DNA of 64,000 nucleotides from Akkermansia muciniphila (lineage in GTDB: Bacteria; Verrucomicrobiota; Verrucomicrobiia; Verrucomicrobiales; Akkermansiaceae): contig CAMCIC010000004.1 in assembly GCA_945874895.1 (NCBI GenBank), positions 124,001 through 188,000 of the forward strand, given 5' to 3'. The notes under the pieces were generated by a model that ran no database searches, was not told where the DNA came from, and saw only the letters and a list, made by a program, of their open reading frames with translations. This document shows, piece after piece, positions 25,860 through 33,910 of the stretch. Within the stretch, counting starts at the first letter, position 1. Each line of letters starts with the position of its first letter. Made by a program: the position numbers and the translations under genes.

Positions 25860-27020
25860 TTAGTTTTGCTTAAATTCACGACGCATTTCTGTAATTTCCT
25901 CGCGAATGTCAAAAATTGCCTGCCTGATGCGCAATAACATTTTTTCTTCATCAGAATCATCGCAACGAGCTAATAGCTCCGCACAGGCGGAGATCGCATC
26001 ATTCTGCCAGTAAAGGCAACGCTTCAGCATCGCCAATACGAATCCTGGTTCCTGTTCCTCATCACCAGCCATTCCGTTCAAAGCACCTGCCAGTTTAGCG
26101 GCAATCAGCATGAGTTGAGAACAAAGGCGTCCTTCCGCACCGGGACCGTCCATCTTGTCACCCAGGCACTCCATCGCCAAGGAGGCGCAGTCTTGAGCCT
26201 TCTGCTGCAAAGGATGCACGTAAAATCCCTCCTCCGATTCACCAAGTGAATTCTCCCAATCCACCTTCCTCCAGTCATCTTGGTTCTCTTCCTCAGCAAA
26301 TTCATCGATCAAGAGCTCGCGCTCCCACTCGATGTCTGTCGCCGTATCAGCCAGGTCCGATTCTGGGTGAAGAGCGTCACTCCAACCCATGGCGTAGGCG
26401 ATTTTTTGCTGGCATTCCGCATCATCGATGTATTTTTCCATCAACTCTTGGAAAGCATCAGAAAGACGATCCGACTCACGAAAACGCTTTTCCCAAGCAA
26501 ATTCATCCGCGTTCTCCTTGGTCCAGAGGTCGGTACTTTCTTCCCGTTGCAAAAAAACCTGCATGAATTGACGCATCGTCTCCAGATTGATCTGAATTTG
26601 CTGAGCTTCTTCGTCTTGCGTCAGGGTCCAGAGACGGTCCGATAATTCCAATTCAAAGAGGGGAGTTTCAATCAACACACGCCCATTCACCGCATCAAAC
26701 CATTCCAGTGACAAGTGATTCTGCCAGGTTCCCGAAGACGAGTCCGAATCCGTCTGATAAACTCGCAGTTTTCGCGAAGCGGTCATGTCTCCCACACGAC
26801 CCGACTGGGGACGGGCAAGATCTGGCGCCGATAGGGAAAAATCGGGGTGGGGGTTACGAAAACGGAGTATGGTGCCAGCAAGATCTCTCCAGCAATTGCC
26901 ATGAAGGTCCAATTCGAGCGGATCGACATGATGGATCAGCCAAATTCGACCCAAAGTGCGGCCCGGCGCGGTGTTGTCAATTTCACCACGCACCACCGCT
27001 TTCTCAATGCGCCATGCCAT
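25860..27020 (-). CDS. Acidic protein of unknown function
   Basis: A 386-residue protein that I do not recognise. There is no signal peptide or membrane segment, so it is probably cytoplasmic. Residues 1-130 look beta-rich with aromatic landmarks (GRTLGRIWLIHHVDP, GNCWRDLAGTILRF, HLSLEWFDAVNGRVLIETPLFEL). The remainder is strongly acidic and helical (EFAEEENQDDWRKVDWEN, AISACAELLARCDDSDEE). It stands between the entericidin-like gene and the SNF2 helicase gene with a 213-base upstream gap that contains a palindrome. No residues suggest an enzyme. Confidence 0.75.
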   Translation of the reverse strand: MAWRIEKAVVRGEIDNTAPGRTLGRIWLIHHVDPLELDLHGNCWRDLAGTILRFRNPHPDFSLSAPDLARPQSGRVGDMTASRKLRVYQTDSDSSSGTWQNHLSLEWFDAVNGRVLIETPLFELELSDRLWTLTQDEEAQQIQINLETMRQFMQVFLQREESTDLWTKENADEFAWEKRFRESDRLSDAFQELMEKYIDDAECQQKIAYAMGWSDALHPESDLADTATDIEWERELLIDEFAEEENQDDWRKVDWENSLGESEEGFYVHPLQQKAQDCASLAMECLGDKMDGPGAEGRLCSQLMLIAAKLAGALNGMAGDEEQEPGFVLAMLKRCLYWQNDAISACAELLARCDDSDEEKMLLRIRQAIFDIREEITEMRREFKQN

Positions 27021-27208
27021 GAGTCCGATCTTGAATCATTGCGCACGTCCGTCAACTTGAATCATCAGACGCGCTCCATCGCAAAAGAGAATCCTCCACA
27101 TAAGTCCTGATACGATTGAGACCGAAATGTTTGCTGAAATGCGATTGTTTCGCTGACGGGGATACCCCCGGAACTCAAGCACCCTTTTAAACCACGCATT
27201 ACATATAT

Positions 27209-27222
27209 TGTAACAAGTTACA
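27209..27222. promoter_or_regulatory. Palindrome in AT-rich gap, possible operator
   Basis: TGTAAC-AA-GTTACA is a perfect inverted repeat. It is flanked by a direct repeat TTACATAT (27200-27207 and 27219-27226). It sits in the AT-rich 213-base gap upstream of the acidic-protein gene and 11 bases past the helicase stop. It could be a regulator site; no matching regulator is known. Confidence 0.35.
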
Positions 27223-27233
27223 TATTGGCGTCG

Positions 27234-30230
27234 TCAATCTCTGTTTTGCAGCAGATCTCGGATTTGGCTCATGCTAGGCATTGCGCCAGCGCCCCCAGAA
27301 CTAGGAAGACCTCCAATGAGCTGATCCATGAGATGGGATTTTTCCTCCTGCAATTTTTTTACACACTCTTCCACCGTATCCCGCGTGAGCAATCGGTAAA
27401 CATTGACTGTCTGAGTTTGACCAATGCGATGCGCGCGGTCAGACGCCTGACGTTCAGCGGCTGGATTCCACCACGGATCGAAGTGAACCACTGTGGAGGC
27501 CCGAGTAAGATTCAACCCGTATCCACCTGCCTTCAAACTGATCAAAAAAAGCGAAGACTCATCCGATTGCTGAAAACGGTCGACCAGCTCTTGACGGTTC
27601 TGCGTCGAACCATCCAAAAGCAGTGTCGCCACACCTCGATCCTGGCACTCCTTCTCGATCAAGCGCAATTGCTGAGCAAATTGACTAAAAACGAGCATTT
27701 TCCGCCCCGAGTCCATCGCACCTTGGAGCAATTCAAACATTCGTTCCATCTTGCGAGACCGCTGCGCAAGAGTCCATGAATGCGCAAGCTCAGGAGCAAT
27801 CAATGCGGCATCACAACAAATTTGACGCAGCCGCAGCAACAGCGTCAACAGGCTCATGCGACCAGCCGATTCGCTTTGCTGAGTAAGGGCCTCAACTCGC
27901 TCCATACCCTCCTCCCACACTGTACGGTAGAGCTGCGCCTGCTCCACTGACAAATCACACCAGTCGTCAGCTTCAATTTTCGCCGGCAAATCTCGCGCTA
28001 CTTCCTCTTTTGTCCGGCGCAGCATGAAAGGCATGACGCGAAATCGCAAGGATTGAAGCACGGGAGCACCAACGGATCGATCAAGCTCGTAGGTATTACG
28101 AAACGAGTCGCGATCCCCCAAATAGCCTGGCTGCAGAAATTGAAAGATCGACCACAAGTCACGGAGATGATTTTCCAGAGGTGTTCCCGTAAGCGCCAAC
28201 TTAAACTTTGCCTTCATGCGAAAACAGCATCGCGCCACTTCGGTATCAGGGTTGCGGATGGCACTTGCCTCATCGAGCACCAGCAACGAATGCTCCCTCT
28301 TGAGGAACAAAGCGCGGTCATTCACGAGTATTCCGTAACTTGTTACTATCACATGATGATCCATGCTTTCATGCAAGGACTCACGCTTGGAGCCATGGAT
28401 CACTAGGACTTTCAAACTGGGAGCAAATCGCTCCAATTCGAGACGCCAGTTGTTCAAAAGAGAGGTTGGGACAACCACAAGAGCCGGCTGATCGGGCCGA
28501 GCGAATAAGGACAATAGAGCGATGGTTTGTAGCGTTTTACCCAAGCCCATCTCGTCTGCAAGCAAAGCAAAACCATACTTCGATAAGCGTTTCTGCAGCC
28601 ATTCAACACCTCGGGATTGATACCCCCTCAGCGTAGCGTTGATGAGTGGATACACCAAATTGTGATCTGATTCCAAATCATTGACAATCAGTGACTTGTC
28701 AAAATACTCACGCAAAGATTCTACCGCCAATTGTTGGCAATTTTTGGCCAAATATTCACCCTTTTTTTGCACCAGATGGAGATCGCTCACACTGCGCTGA
28801 AAGACCTCCCATGACTCTTGTGGCAGCACCAATGTTTTCCCATCATTTGTTTGAAACAATCGTTTTCCTGATTGCAATAAACTTTGAATTCGATCGGCAT
28901 CGAGCGCCTTGCCCTGCTCCGTCACAAAACCGAGACGAAGAATTGAACAATCGCCCTCTAGCTTTGTTACTTGCATCTGAGGCTTCACAATGATCCATCT
29001 CGACCGAATGGTCTCGAGTGGATCAGACCACATCCATTCCTGCTCCTCCTGCGCGAGAATTCCCCCGCCCTCGCTGAGAAGTTGCAAAATTTCATTCTCG
29101 TCAGACAATTGCCATTCACCTCGATCCTTTCGCCAGGTCCAACCATGATCCGACAAACTCGCCCGCAAGAGAGCGTCATTGCCGACAGATGAGTAAAAAC
29201 ACTCGTTTGATATCTGACAAAGAAAACCAGGATTCTCTTCCAACTTGGCAACCCACATCCGATCACCTACTTGGTATACCTTCTGAATCGTCAGTCGCAA
29301 TTGACGAAGCGAACCATCGACATGAAGTCGCCATCGCGGAGCGACGGGTGTAAGCCTCCACTTCGACAGATCGTCACTGTCGGATTCCGCGACAAAAAAT
29401 CGACGCATCAAATCAGATAAAAAAAACTCACAATGTGTGATTTGTATCTTTTTTTCCGCAAATAATTGAAAAAGTAAATTTTGGTCTTCCGTGCTTGAAA
29501 TTTCAAACAAACGTTGGTTCAGCCTCCACCACGGGTTTTTCTTTGCCCCCAAAAATTCACCTGGGCAGTCCACCAATGTGAAGGTCCAGTGATCGGCATC
29601 GACTTTACTTCTTACCCGGATCAAGGGAGCCTCCGAATTGCAAACAATCGTTTGTTTCTCGCAAATGATTTCGGAATGACCTGAGAGCACTTTAAGAAAA
29701 TCCTCGAACCCTTCTCCTTGAAGAACAAGGATCCATGGCGCGGGTTTGCGGTTCAATCCCTGACGAACAACCCAATGATGGAAGATTTCGTCTGCTTCAT
29801 CGTTCACTCGATCCGATGGCTCCACGGAGACGGTCACTCGGTGTTGCTTCCACTCGCGCTCCCATGATGGATACCAACGCACTCGGTAGGCCTTCACATC
29901 GGAAACGGGATCGAGTTTTTGGCTCGTGGTGGCGCGTATCGATTTTTTTTCGCTTCCGTCACGTGCGGCAAGAATCACAGCCACGGCATGTTCACAGATA
30001 GCTCCCGTTCGCTGATTTTCAGGGCAACCGCATTGAGCCTCTGCCAAGGAGGCGCTTAGGCGCTGCACTTTGACGCGACGCAATTTGCCGCCCGCGATGG
30101 TGCCATGGCAAACGCCGTCCAACCATTGAGCGCTCTGCACAAGACCTCGGGAATAGAGAATGCGCCCGTCCTTGACCGCTTTCCATCCAGCAGCCTCTTG
30201 CAACCAAGCATCTGACCAATCATATTCCAT
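27234..30230 (-). CDS. SNF2-family helicase with N-terminal SWIM zinc finger
   Basis: A 998-residue Swi2/Snf2 ATPase. The SWIM finger CxCx9CxH (Cys 67, 69, 79, His 81) may bind nucleic acid or protein. The ATPase core carries Walker A (DEMGLGKT, near 560), the Walker B variant LDEASAIRN (near 650), and motifs V-VI (GGYGLNLTRAS, DPWWNPAAERQASDRAHRIGQ near 930, quoted in part). Bacterial homologues (HepA/RapA-like) act on RNA polymerase or DNA-protein complexes; this SWIM-SNF2 type is common but poorly characterised. The start ATG 30230 is used because the longer frame (to 30515) runs antisense into parA. Its promoter must lie in the 66 bases shared with parA. Confidence 0.92.
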   Translation of the reverse strand: MEYDWSDAWLQEAAGWKAVKDGRILYSRGLVQSAQWLDGVCHGTIAGGKLRRVKVQRLSASLAEAQCGCPENQRTGAICEHAVAVILAARDGSEKKSIRATTSQKLDPVSDVKAYRVRWYPSWEREWKQHRVTVSVEPSDRVNDEADEIFHHWVVRQGLNRKPAPWILVLQGEGFEDFLKVLSGHSEIICEKQTIVCNSEAPLIRVRSKVDADHWTFTLVDCPGEFLGAKKNPWWRLNQRLFEISSTEDQNLLFQLFAEKKIQITHCEFFLSDLMRRFFVAESDSDDLSKWRLTPVAPRWRLHVDGSLRQLRLTIQKVYQVGDRMWVAKLEENPGFLCQISNECFYSSVGNDALLRASLSDHGWTWRKDRGEWQLSDENEILQLLSEGGGILAQEEQEWMWSDPLETIRSRWIIVKPQMQVTKLEGDCSILRLGFVTEQGKALDADRIQSLLQSGKRLFQTNDGKTLVLPQESWEVFQRSVSDLHLVQKKGEYLAKNCQQLAVESLREYFDKSLIVNDLESDHNLVYPLINATLRGYQSRGVEWLQKRLSKYGFALLADEMGLGKTLQTIALLSLFARPDQPALVVVPTSLLNNWRLELERFAPSLKVLVIHGSKRESLHESMDHHVIVTSYGILVNDRALFLKREHSLLVLDEASAIRNPDTEVARCCFRMKAKFKLALTGTPLENHLRDLWSIFQFLQPGYLGDRDSFRNTYELDRSVGAPVLQSLRFRVMPFMLRRTKEEVARDLPAKIEADDWCDLSVEQAQLYRTVWEEGMERVEALTQQSESAGRMSLLTLLLRLRQICCDAALIAPELAHSWTLAQRSRKMERMFELLQGAMDSGRKMLVFSQFAQQLRLIEKECQDRGVATLLLDGSTQNRQELVDRFQQSDESSLFLISLKAGGYGLNLTRASTVVHFDPWWNPAAERQASDRAHRIGQTQTVNVYRLLTRDTVEECVKKLQEEKSHLMDQLIGGLPSSGGAGAMPSMSQIRDLLQNRD

Positions 30231-30296
30231 GTTTTTTGTGAAGCTGAACGGTTTTGATTGCCAATCACATCGAATGCAAGGAAAGTCTGCTTGAGC

Positions 30297-31076
30297 ATGA
30301 AAGTCATCGCCATTGGCAATCAAAAGGGAGGTGTTGGCAAAACCACCACTGCGATCAATTTGTCCGCCGCATTGACCCGACTCGGCCAACGTGTGCTGCT
30401 CATCGATTTGGATCCTCAGGCGAACACCACCAGTGGCATTGGTGTGGAAGCGGATGGTGACGCCACGCTCTATCCCGTGTTGCTTGGAATGGCTGACATC
30501 CGCGACAAGATCCAACCATCACGCCTGGAGCGCCTTTCGGTGATCCCCTCCGCTATGGATTTGGCTGGTGTGGAAATCGAACTGGCGCGGTCTGACGACC
30601 ATCTGACCCGACTTCGTGGCTTGCTGCAAGGACTGAAGCCCAATGACTTGTTCGATTTTTGTGTCCTCGATACCCCGCCATCGCTGGGTGTGCTGATGAC
30701 TTCAGCGCTAGCCGCGGCCGATGAGGTGATCATACCCCTCCAATGTGAGTGGTTTGGTCTCGAAGGTTTGGCAAAAATCGTTCATGTGCTGGAGCAAATC
30801 CGCGAGTCAGGAGCCAGCCCAGAATTGAAGCTGGAAGGAATCGTCATGACCATGTTCGATTCACGCACGAATCTCGCACGTCAAGTCGTAGAAGAGGTAA
30901 GCCAGTATTTTCCTGAGCAACTCTATCGCACCTACATCCCCCGCTCCATCAAGCTGGGCGAAGCACCGAGTCATGGTAGAACCATCTTTGAACACGATGC
31001 GAACGGGACAGCGGCTCAGGCTTATCTGTCACTGGGCAAAGAATTTTTGCAACGGCAAGGCGTTGCCTCGGATTGA
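30297..31076 (+). CDS. parA: ParA/Soj-family ATPase
   Basis: A 259-residue deviant-Walker ATPase used in chromosome or plasmid segregation or protein positioning. The deviant Walker A is GNQKGGVGKTTTAINL, with both lysines. Other ParA motifs are LIDLDPQANTTSGIG, CVLDTPPSLG and IPLQCEWFGLEGL. The size and lack of a long N-terminal HTH domain match chromosomal ParA/Soj. No parB gene lies downstream, where it is normally found, so the partner is encoded elsewhere or this ParA has another cargo. ATG 30297 starts the canonical MKVIAIGNQKGG; the open frame extends 13 codons further upstream. It is divergent from the SNF2 gene. Confidence 0.92.
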   Translation: MKVIAIGNQKGGVGKTTTAINLSAALTRLGQRVLLIDLDPQANTTSGIGVEADGDATLYPVLLGMADIRDKIQPSRLERLSVIPSAMDLAGVEIELARSDDHLTRLRGLLQGLKPNDLFDFCVLDTPPSLGVLMTSALAAADEVIIPLQCEWFGLEGLAKIVHVLEQIRESGASPELKLEGIVMTMFDSRTNLARQVVEEVSQYFPEQLYRTYIPRSIKLGEAPSHGRTIFEHDANGTAAQAYLSLGKEFLQRQGVASD

Positions 31077-31093
31077 ATCATGATGTGCCTTTT

Positions 31094-31133
31094 GTTGAAG
31101 CCTCCCTTGGAGTGAGACTCAACTGTATTTTTT
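31094..31133 (+). terminator. Possible terminator after parA
   Basis: GTTGA (31094-31098) pairs with TCAAC (31119-31123) and an inner CTCC/GGAG pairs around a 3-base loop; TATTTTTT follows. The stem has an internal loop, so it is only moderately convincing. Confidence 0.35.
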
Positions 31134-31153
31134 CCAGCGACTGAGCCATCAAG

Positions 31154-32383
31154 CTAGGGTTTTTCCATCATCCTGGACTGCTCTGCAAGCAGCGCGAGGC
31201 GATGGCCGGCGAGTCCGTCAAGACCGGGAGGCAGGCTGCCTTTTTCGCCAAACAGGCGATCCAGCGAATCGACGATCCCGAAATCCCCTCCTCCGTGTCC
31301 GGCATATTCGGATTCATCAGGATGCTCCACAGGAATTTCCGTGGTTTGCCCAGAAGCATGATCACGGATGGACAATTCAAAGGCGTTGGCCGATCTCCAC
31401 GCGTGCCCCCCCTTCAATACTCCGCGCGTGCCATAGATTTCCATGGATCTTCCGAAATCAAATGCCGTCATGGTGAAATTGATGGTGATGCCGTTCAACA
31501 TCTCTCCAGCAATGACTTGGTGGTCCACTACGTCGTTATCGCAGTGAAAAACACAACGACCCCATGGCGAGGTGTTGATGAATTTCTTGATATCTTCGTC
31601 ACTGGCGGTTTCCGCTCCGTCGAGAACCATTCTCAACCAACTCCGCTTATCTGTTAGATAGCGATGCGCGTCATAGATGCATTCTTGGCTGTGGGGACAG
31701 CCGTCGCTGCATCGTTCCGGAGCCCCCACGGGGGCGTTTTCCTTGCGAAAAAATTCCAACCCGCCATAGCTTGCAATCTTGCGAATTTCCGAATTCGCGA
31801 GCCAACAGAACAAATCGGCATCGTGACTGCATTTGGCGAGGATCATGGGCGTCGAATCCGCGCTTTTGGCCCAGTGCCCACGGACGAACGAATGCGCCTG
31901 ATGATACGGTTCCACGCCTTCGCTGGCGTGAATCGATATGATTGTCCCCAATCGCCCCGAATCGACCACTGCTTTTACCGTGCGATAGAAAGGTGTATAG
32001 CGTAAGACGAAACACAGCCCGATTTTCACTCCAGCCGCGCGGGCTTGACGGTCAAGATCTTCACATTCTTCGAGAGTCTGGGCTGCGGGTTTTTCCAGCA
32101 AAATGTCATATCCCAATGCGATCGCTTGCGAGGCATGGGAGTAATGATCACGATCTTGAGTGGCAATCACCACCAGATCCGCCAGCTTTCCAGCTGCAAA
32201 AAAATCTCGATCATTCAAAAAAACGGGCGCGGCCTGCCCTTTGCCATGACAGGAAACTTCGCGAGCTCGGGATTCCACCAGATCGCAAGCCGCAACAATT
32301 TCATAACGATCGGGCAGCGAAGCCGCGAATCGGGAATACGTGCGACCGCGAGATCCGCATCCGAGAATGGCAATGGTAAGCAT
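31154..32383 (-). CDS. Gfo/Idh/MocA-family oxidoreductase with cysteine-rich insert
   Basis: A 409-residue cytoplasmic NAD(P)-dependent oxidoreductase; no Tat or Sec signal, unlike the exported paralogue at 8.5-9.8 kb. The Rossmann motif is AILGCGSRGRTYS and the signature lysine lies in ILLEKPAAQT. An insert near residue 225 carries three spaced cysteines in ERCSDGCPHSQECIYDAHRY, which could bind a metal or form a structural knuckle and is shared by one branch of the family. The substrate is unknown. A winged-helix regulator gene lies 113 bases upstream on the same strand, with inverted repeats in the gap. Confidence 0.9.
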   Translation of the reverse strand: MLTIAILGCGSRGRTYSRFAASLPDRYEIVAACDLVESRAREVSCHGKGQAAPVFLNDRDFFAAGKLADLVVIATQDRDHYSHASQAIALGYDILLEKPAAQTLEECEDLDRQARAAGVKIGLCFVLRYTPFYRTVKAVVDSGRLGTIISIHASEGVEPYHQAHSFVRGHWAKSADSTPMILAKCSHDADLFCWLANSEIRKIASYGGLEFFRKENAPVGAPERCSDGCPHSQECIYDAHRYLTDKRSWLRMVLDGAETASDEDIKKFINTSPWGRCVFHCDNDVVDHQVIAGEMLNGITINFTMTAFDFGRSMEIYGTRGVLKGGHAWRSANAFELSIRDHASGQTTEIPVEHPDESEYAGHGGGDFGIVDSLDRLFGEKGSLPPGLDGLAGHRLALLAEQSRMMEKP

Positions 32384-32426
32384 GGAATAGAAATCGTTAC
32401 GATGTCAATGGCAGCAGGTAGTTCCC

Positions 32427-32440
32427 ATTCCCTAAGGAAT
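32427..32440. promoter_or_regulatory. Inverted repeat upstream of Gfo/Idh gene
   Basis: ATTCC-CTAA-GGAAT lies 44 bases upstream of the oxidoreductase start (32383). It may be an operator for the winged-helix regulator encoded just upstream; this is inference. Confidence 0.3.
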
Positions 32441-32449
32441 TTTGTCGAC

Positions 32450-32481
32450 ATTTGCAATCTCTATCATGGAGAAATGCAAAT
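32450..32481. promoter_or_regulatory. Second inverted repeat in the same promoter gap
   Basis: ATTTGCA (32450-32456) and TGCAAAT (32475-32481) are inverted copies separated by 18 bases. It lies between the regulator stop and the oxidoreductase start. Confidence 0.3.
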
Positions 32482-32496
32482 TTGTGAGAGTATCTT

Positions 32497-33150
32497 TCAC
32501 AATGTATCGATCAAAAACTCCACTCTTGCAGGACCGCTCCTCCCCCCAGGAATGACTCTTCGTTCAATTTTCGTGCCTAACAATTGCTCCATCATGCGCA
32601 ACTCCATGAGGATGGCAGCTGGAAAAGATTCGAATACAGCCCACATGGGGTGATGGAATTCTTCGATGCGAAAACCGGATTTCACATCATACGAACAACG
32701 AGAAAAACAGCCCTCTTTTTCGCGCAAATTTGCCAGCAAAGTTGCTTTTTCGACCAGTGATTTGGCCCGTTGGATGCGACTCAGCCACTGCATTTGCAGA
32801 TCGTGATAGTATTGAAACAAAAGTTTTTCCGGAACATTGCTGCCAACGAGATGCTTCATCTGCTGCAACAAGACCAAGGACAAGGCGACCCCTGCCTGAG
32901 GAAATATGGCGTCTGCTTTTGACGCGAGACGGTAGGAGACTTCCGGACGCCCCACCTCGGTTCGGGGCACCCGAATTCGCTCCAGATAACCGAGTTGATG
33001 CAAGGCCTCGCAATGTTGCTTGACTCCCATGTAGCTCATTTCCATGTGCTTTGCCAACTCGGGTATGGGCAAGCTGCCACGCATTTTTAATTCTTCCAGA
33101 ATACTCACCCATTGCGGACGAACCAAATCTCGGAAGCCAGGCAAGAACAT
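32497..33150 (-). CDS. Winged-helix transcriptional regulator
   Basis: A 217-residue DNA-binding regulator. Residues 14-75 form an ArsR/MarR-like winged helix (SILEELKMRGSLPIPELAKHM, quoted in part; MSYMGVKQHCEALHQLGYL as recognition region; wing RTEVGRPEVSYRLA). The rest is a helical effector or dimer domain with LLQQMKHLVGSN and a Cys pair in EGCFSRCSYD near residue 150. The layout resembles SufR/DeoR-type regulators, but the four-cysteine Fe-S motif of SufR is not present. The ligand is unknown. It is 36 bases downstream of the DUF3592 gene and upstream of a Gfo/Idh gene it may control. Confidence 0.78.
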   Translation of the reverse strand: MFLPGFRDLVRPQWVSILEELKMRGSLPIPELAKHMEMSYMGVKQHCEALHQLGYLERIRVPRTEVGRPEVSYRLASKADAIFPQAGVALSLVLLQQMKHLVGSNVPEKLLFQYYHDLQMQWLSRIQRAKSLVEKATLLANLREKEGCFSRCSYDVKSGFRIEEFHHPMWAVFESFPAAILMELRMMEQLLGTKIERRVIPGGRSGPARVEFLIDTL

Positions 33151-33186
33151 CGCAATCAGTGTGAAGGAAAAAAGCTATCAGCGCAA

Positions 33187-33690
33187 TCAGGAAGGCGATG
33201 ATTTTTTCCATGCGCCCCATATCATCCCCACTCCGCCGAGGAAAAATAGTCCCGGAAACCAAAGAGAGTAGCCAGCGGCCCGCGAATCAGGTTTTAATAC
33301 GGCCAAAGATGGATTTTTAGGATTGACCCAACAGGTCTGACGACTGCCGACGGGGTAGCGAGCAACGAGTTCTTCCACCGACTCTCGTTCGCTACGTGGC
33401 ATGCTTCCGCGGAGCCCCCATCGATCGCTCTCAAAATCAAAGCCTTCGTAATCGTAGCGATACAGCACCGAGAACCGATAATCAGGCGCGACCGTGTCAC
33501 CAATCTTGCGCTCGGAGACTTCAGATTTCAAGATCAGGCAAGGCAATTGCGGCCAATGGCTCATTTCCCGTGCTCGGAGAAAACTTCTTCCCATCAACCA
33601 GAGAAACAATCCCGAGACAACGCACAAAGCCAAGCCCACCGCTGTCAGATACCAAGATCCCGCTCGGTTGTTCGTTTTCATGTTGCGCAT
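33187..33690 (-). CDS. DUF3592 membrane protein
   Basis: A 167-residue protein with two membrane helices, at about 14-34 (LTAVGLALCVVSGLFLWLMG) and 143-160 (WFPGLFFLGGVGMIWGAW), flanking an extracytoplasmic domain. The domain shows the DUF3592 pattern: SWPxxPG-like MSHWPQLPCLILKS, then VLYRYDYEGFDFESDR and YPVGSRQTCWVNPKNPSLAVL. Function is unknown. It is the first gene of a likely two-gene unit with the winged-helix regulator. A second ATG three codons in (33681) could also be used. Confidence 0.8.
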   Translation of the reverse strand: MRNMKTNNRAGSWYLTAVGLALCVVSGLFLWLMGRSFLRAREMSHWPQLPCLILKSEVSERKIGDTVAPDYRFSVLYRYDYEGFDFESDRWGLRGSMPRSERESVEELVARYPVGSRQTCWVNPKNPSLAVLKPDSRAAGYSLWFPGLFFLGGVGMIWGAWKKSSPS

Positions 33691-33910
33691 TCACTAGCGT
33701 ATGGTTCGACAATTGCAAAACATATCCATGTTCAATCGGGAAAAACGTCGGAATCCTCATTTTCATGCAGGATTTTCTCCATCTATCTCCAAAAAATCAT
33801 TTGCGCTGTATCGCAAAACAAATCAGGTTCTTTCTGCGCCATACCCATCGCCTATGAGCTTACGTCGTCCCAGACCAAATCATCACCACTCGGCATCCAT
33901 CAAGTCGCTC

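Noticed and set aside
30297-31153. parB expected downstream of parA
   Set aside because: The sequence after parA runs straight into a convergent Gfo/Idh gene; no ParB-like motif was found in either strand nearby.
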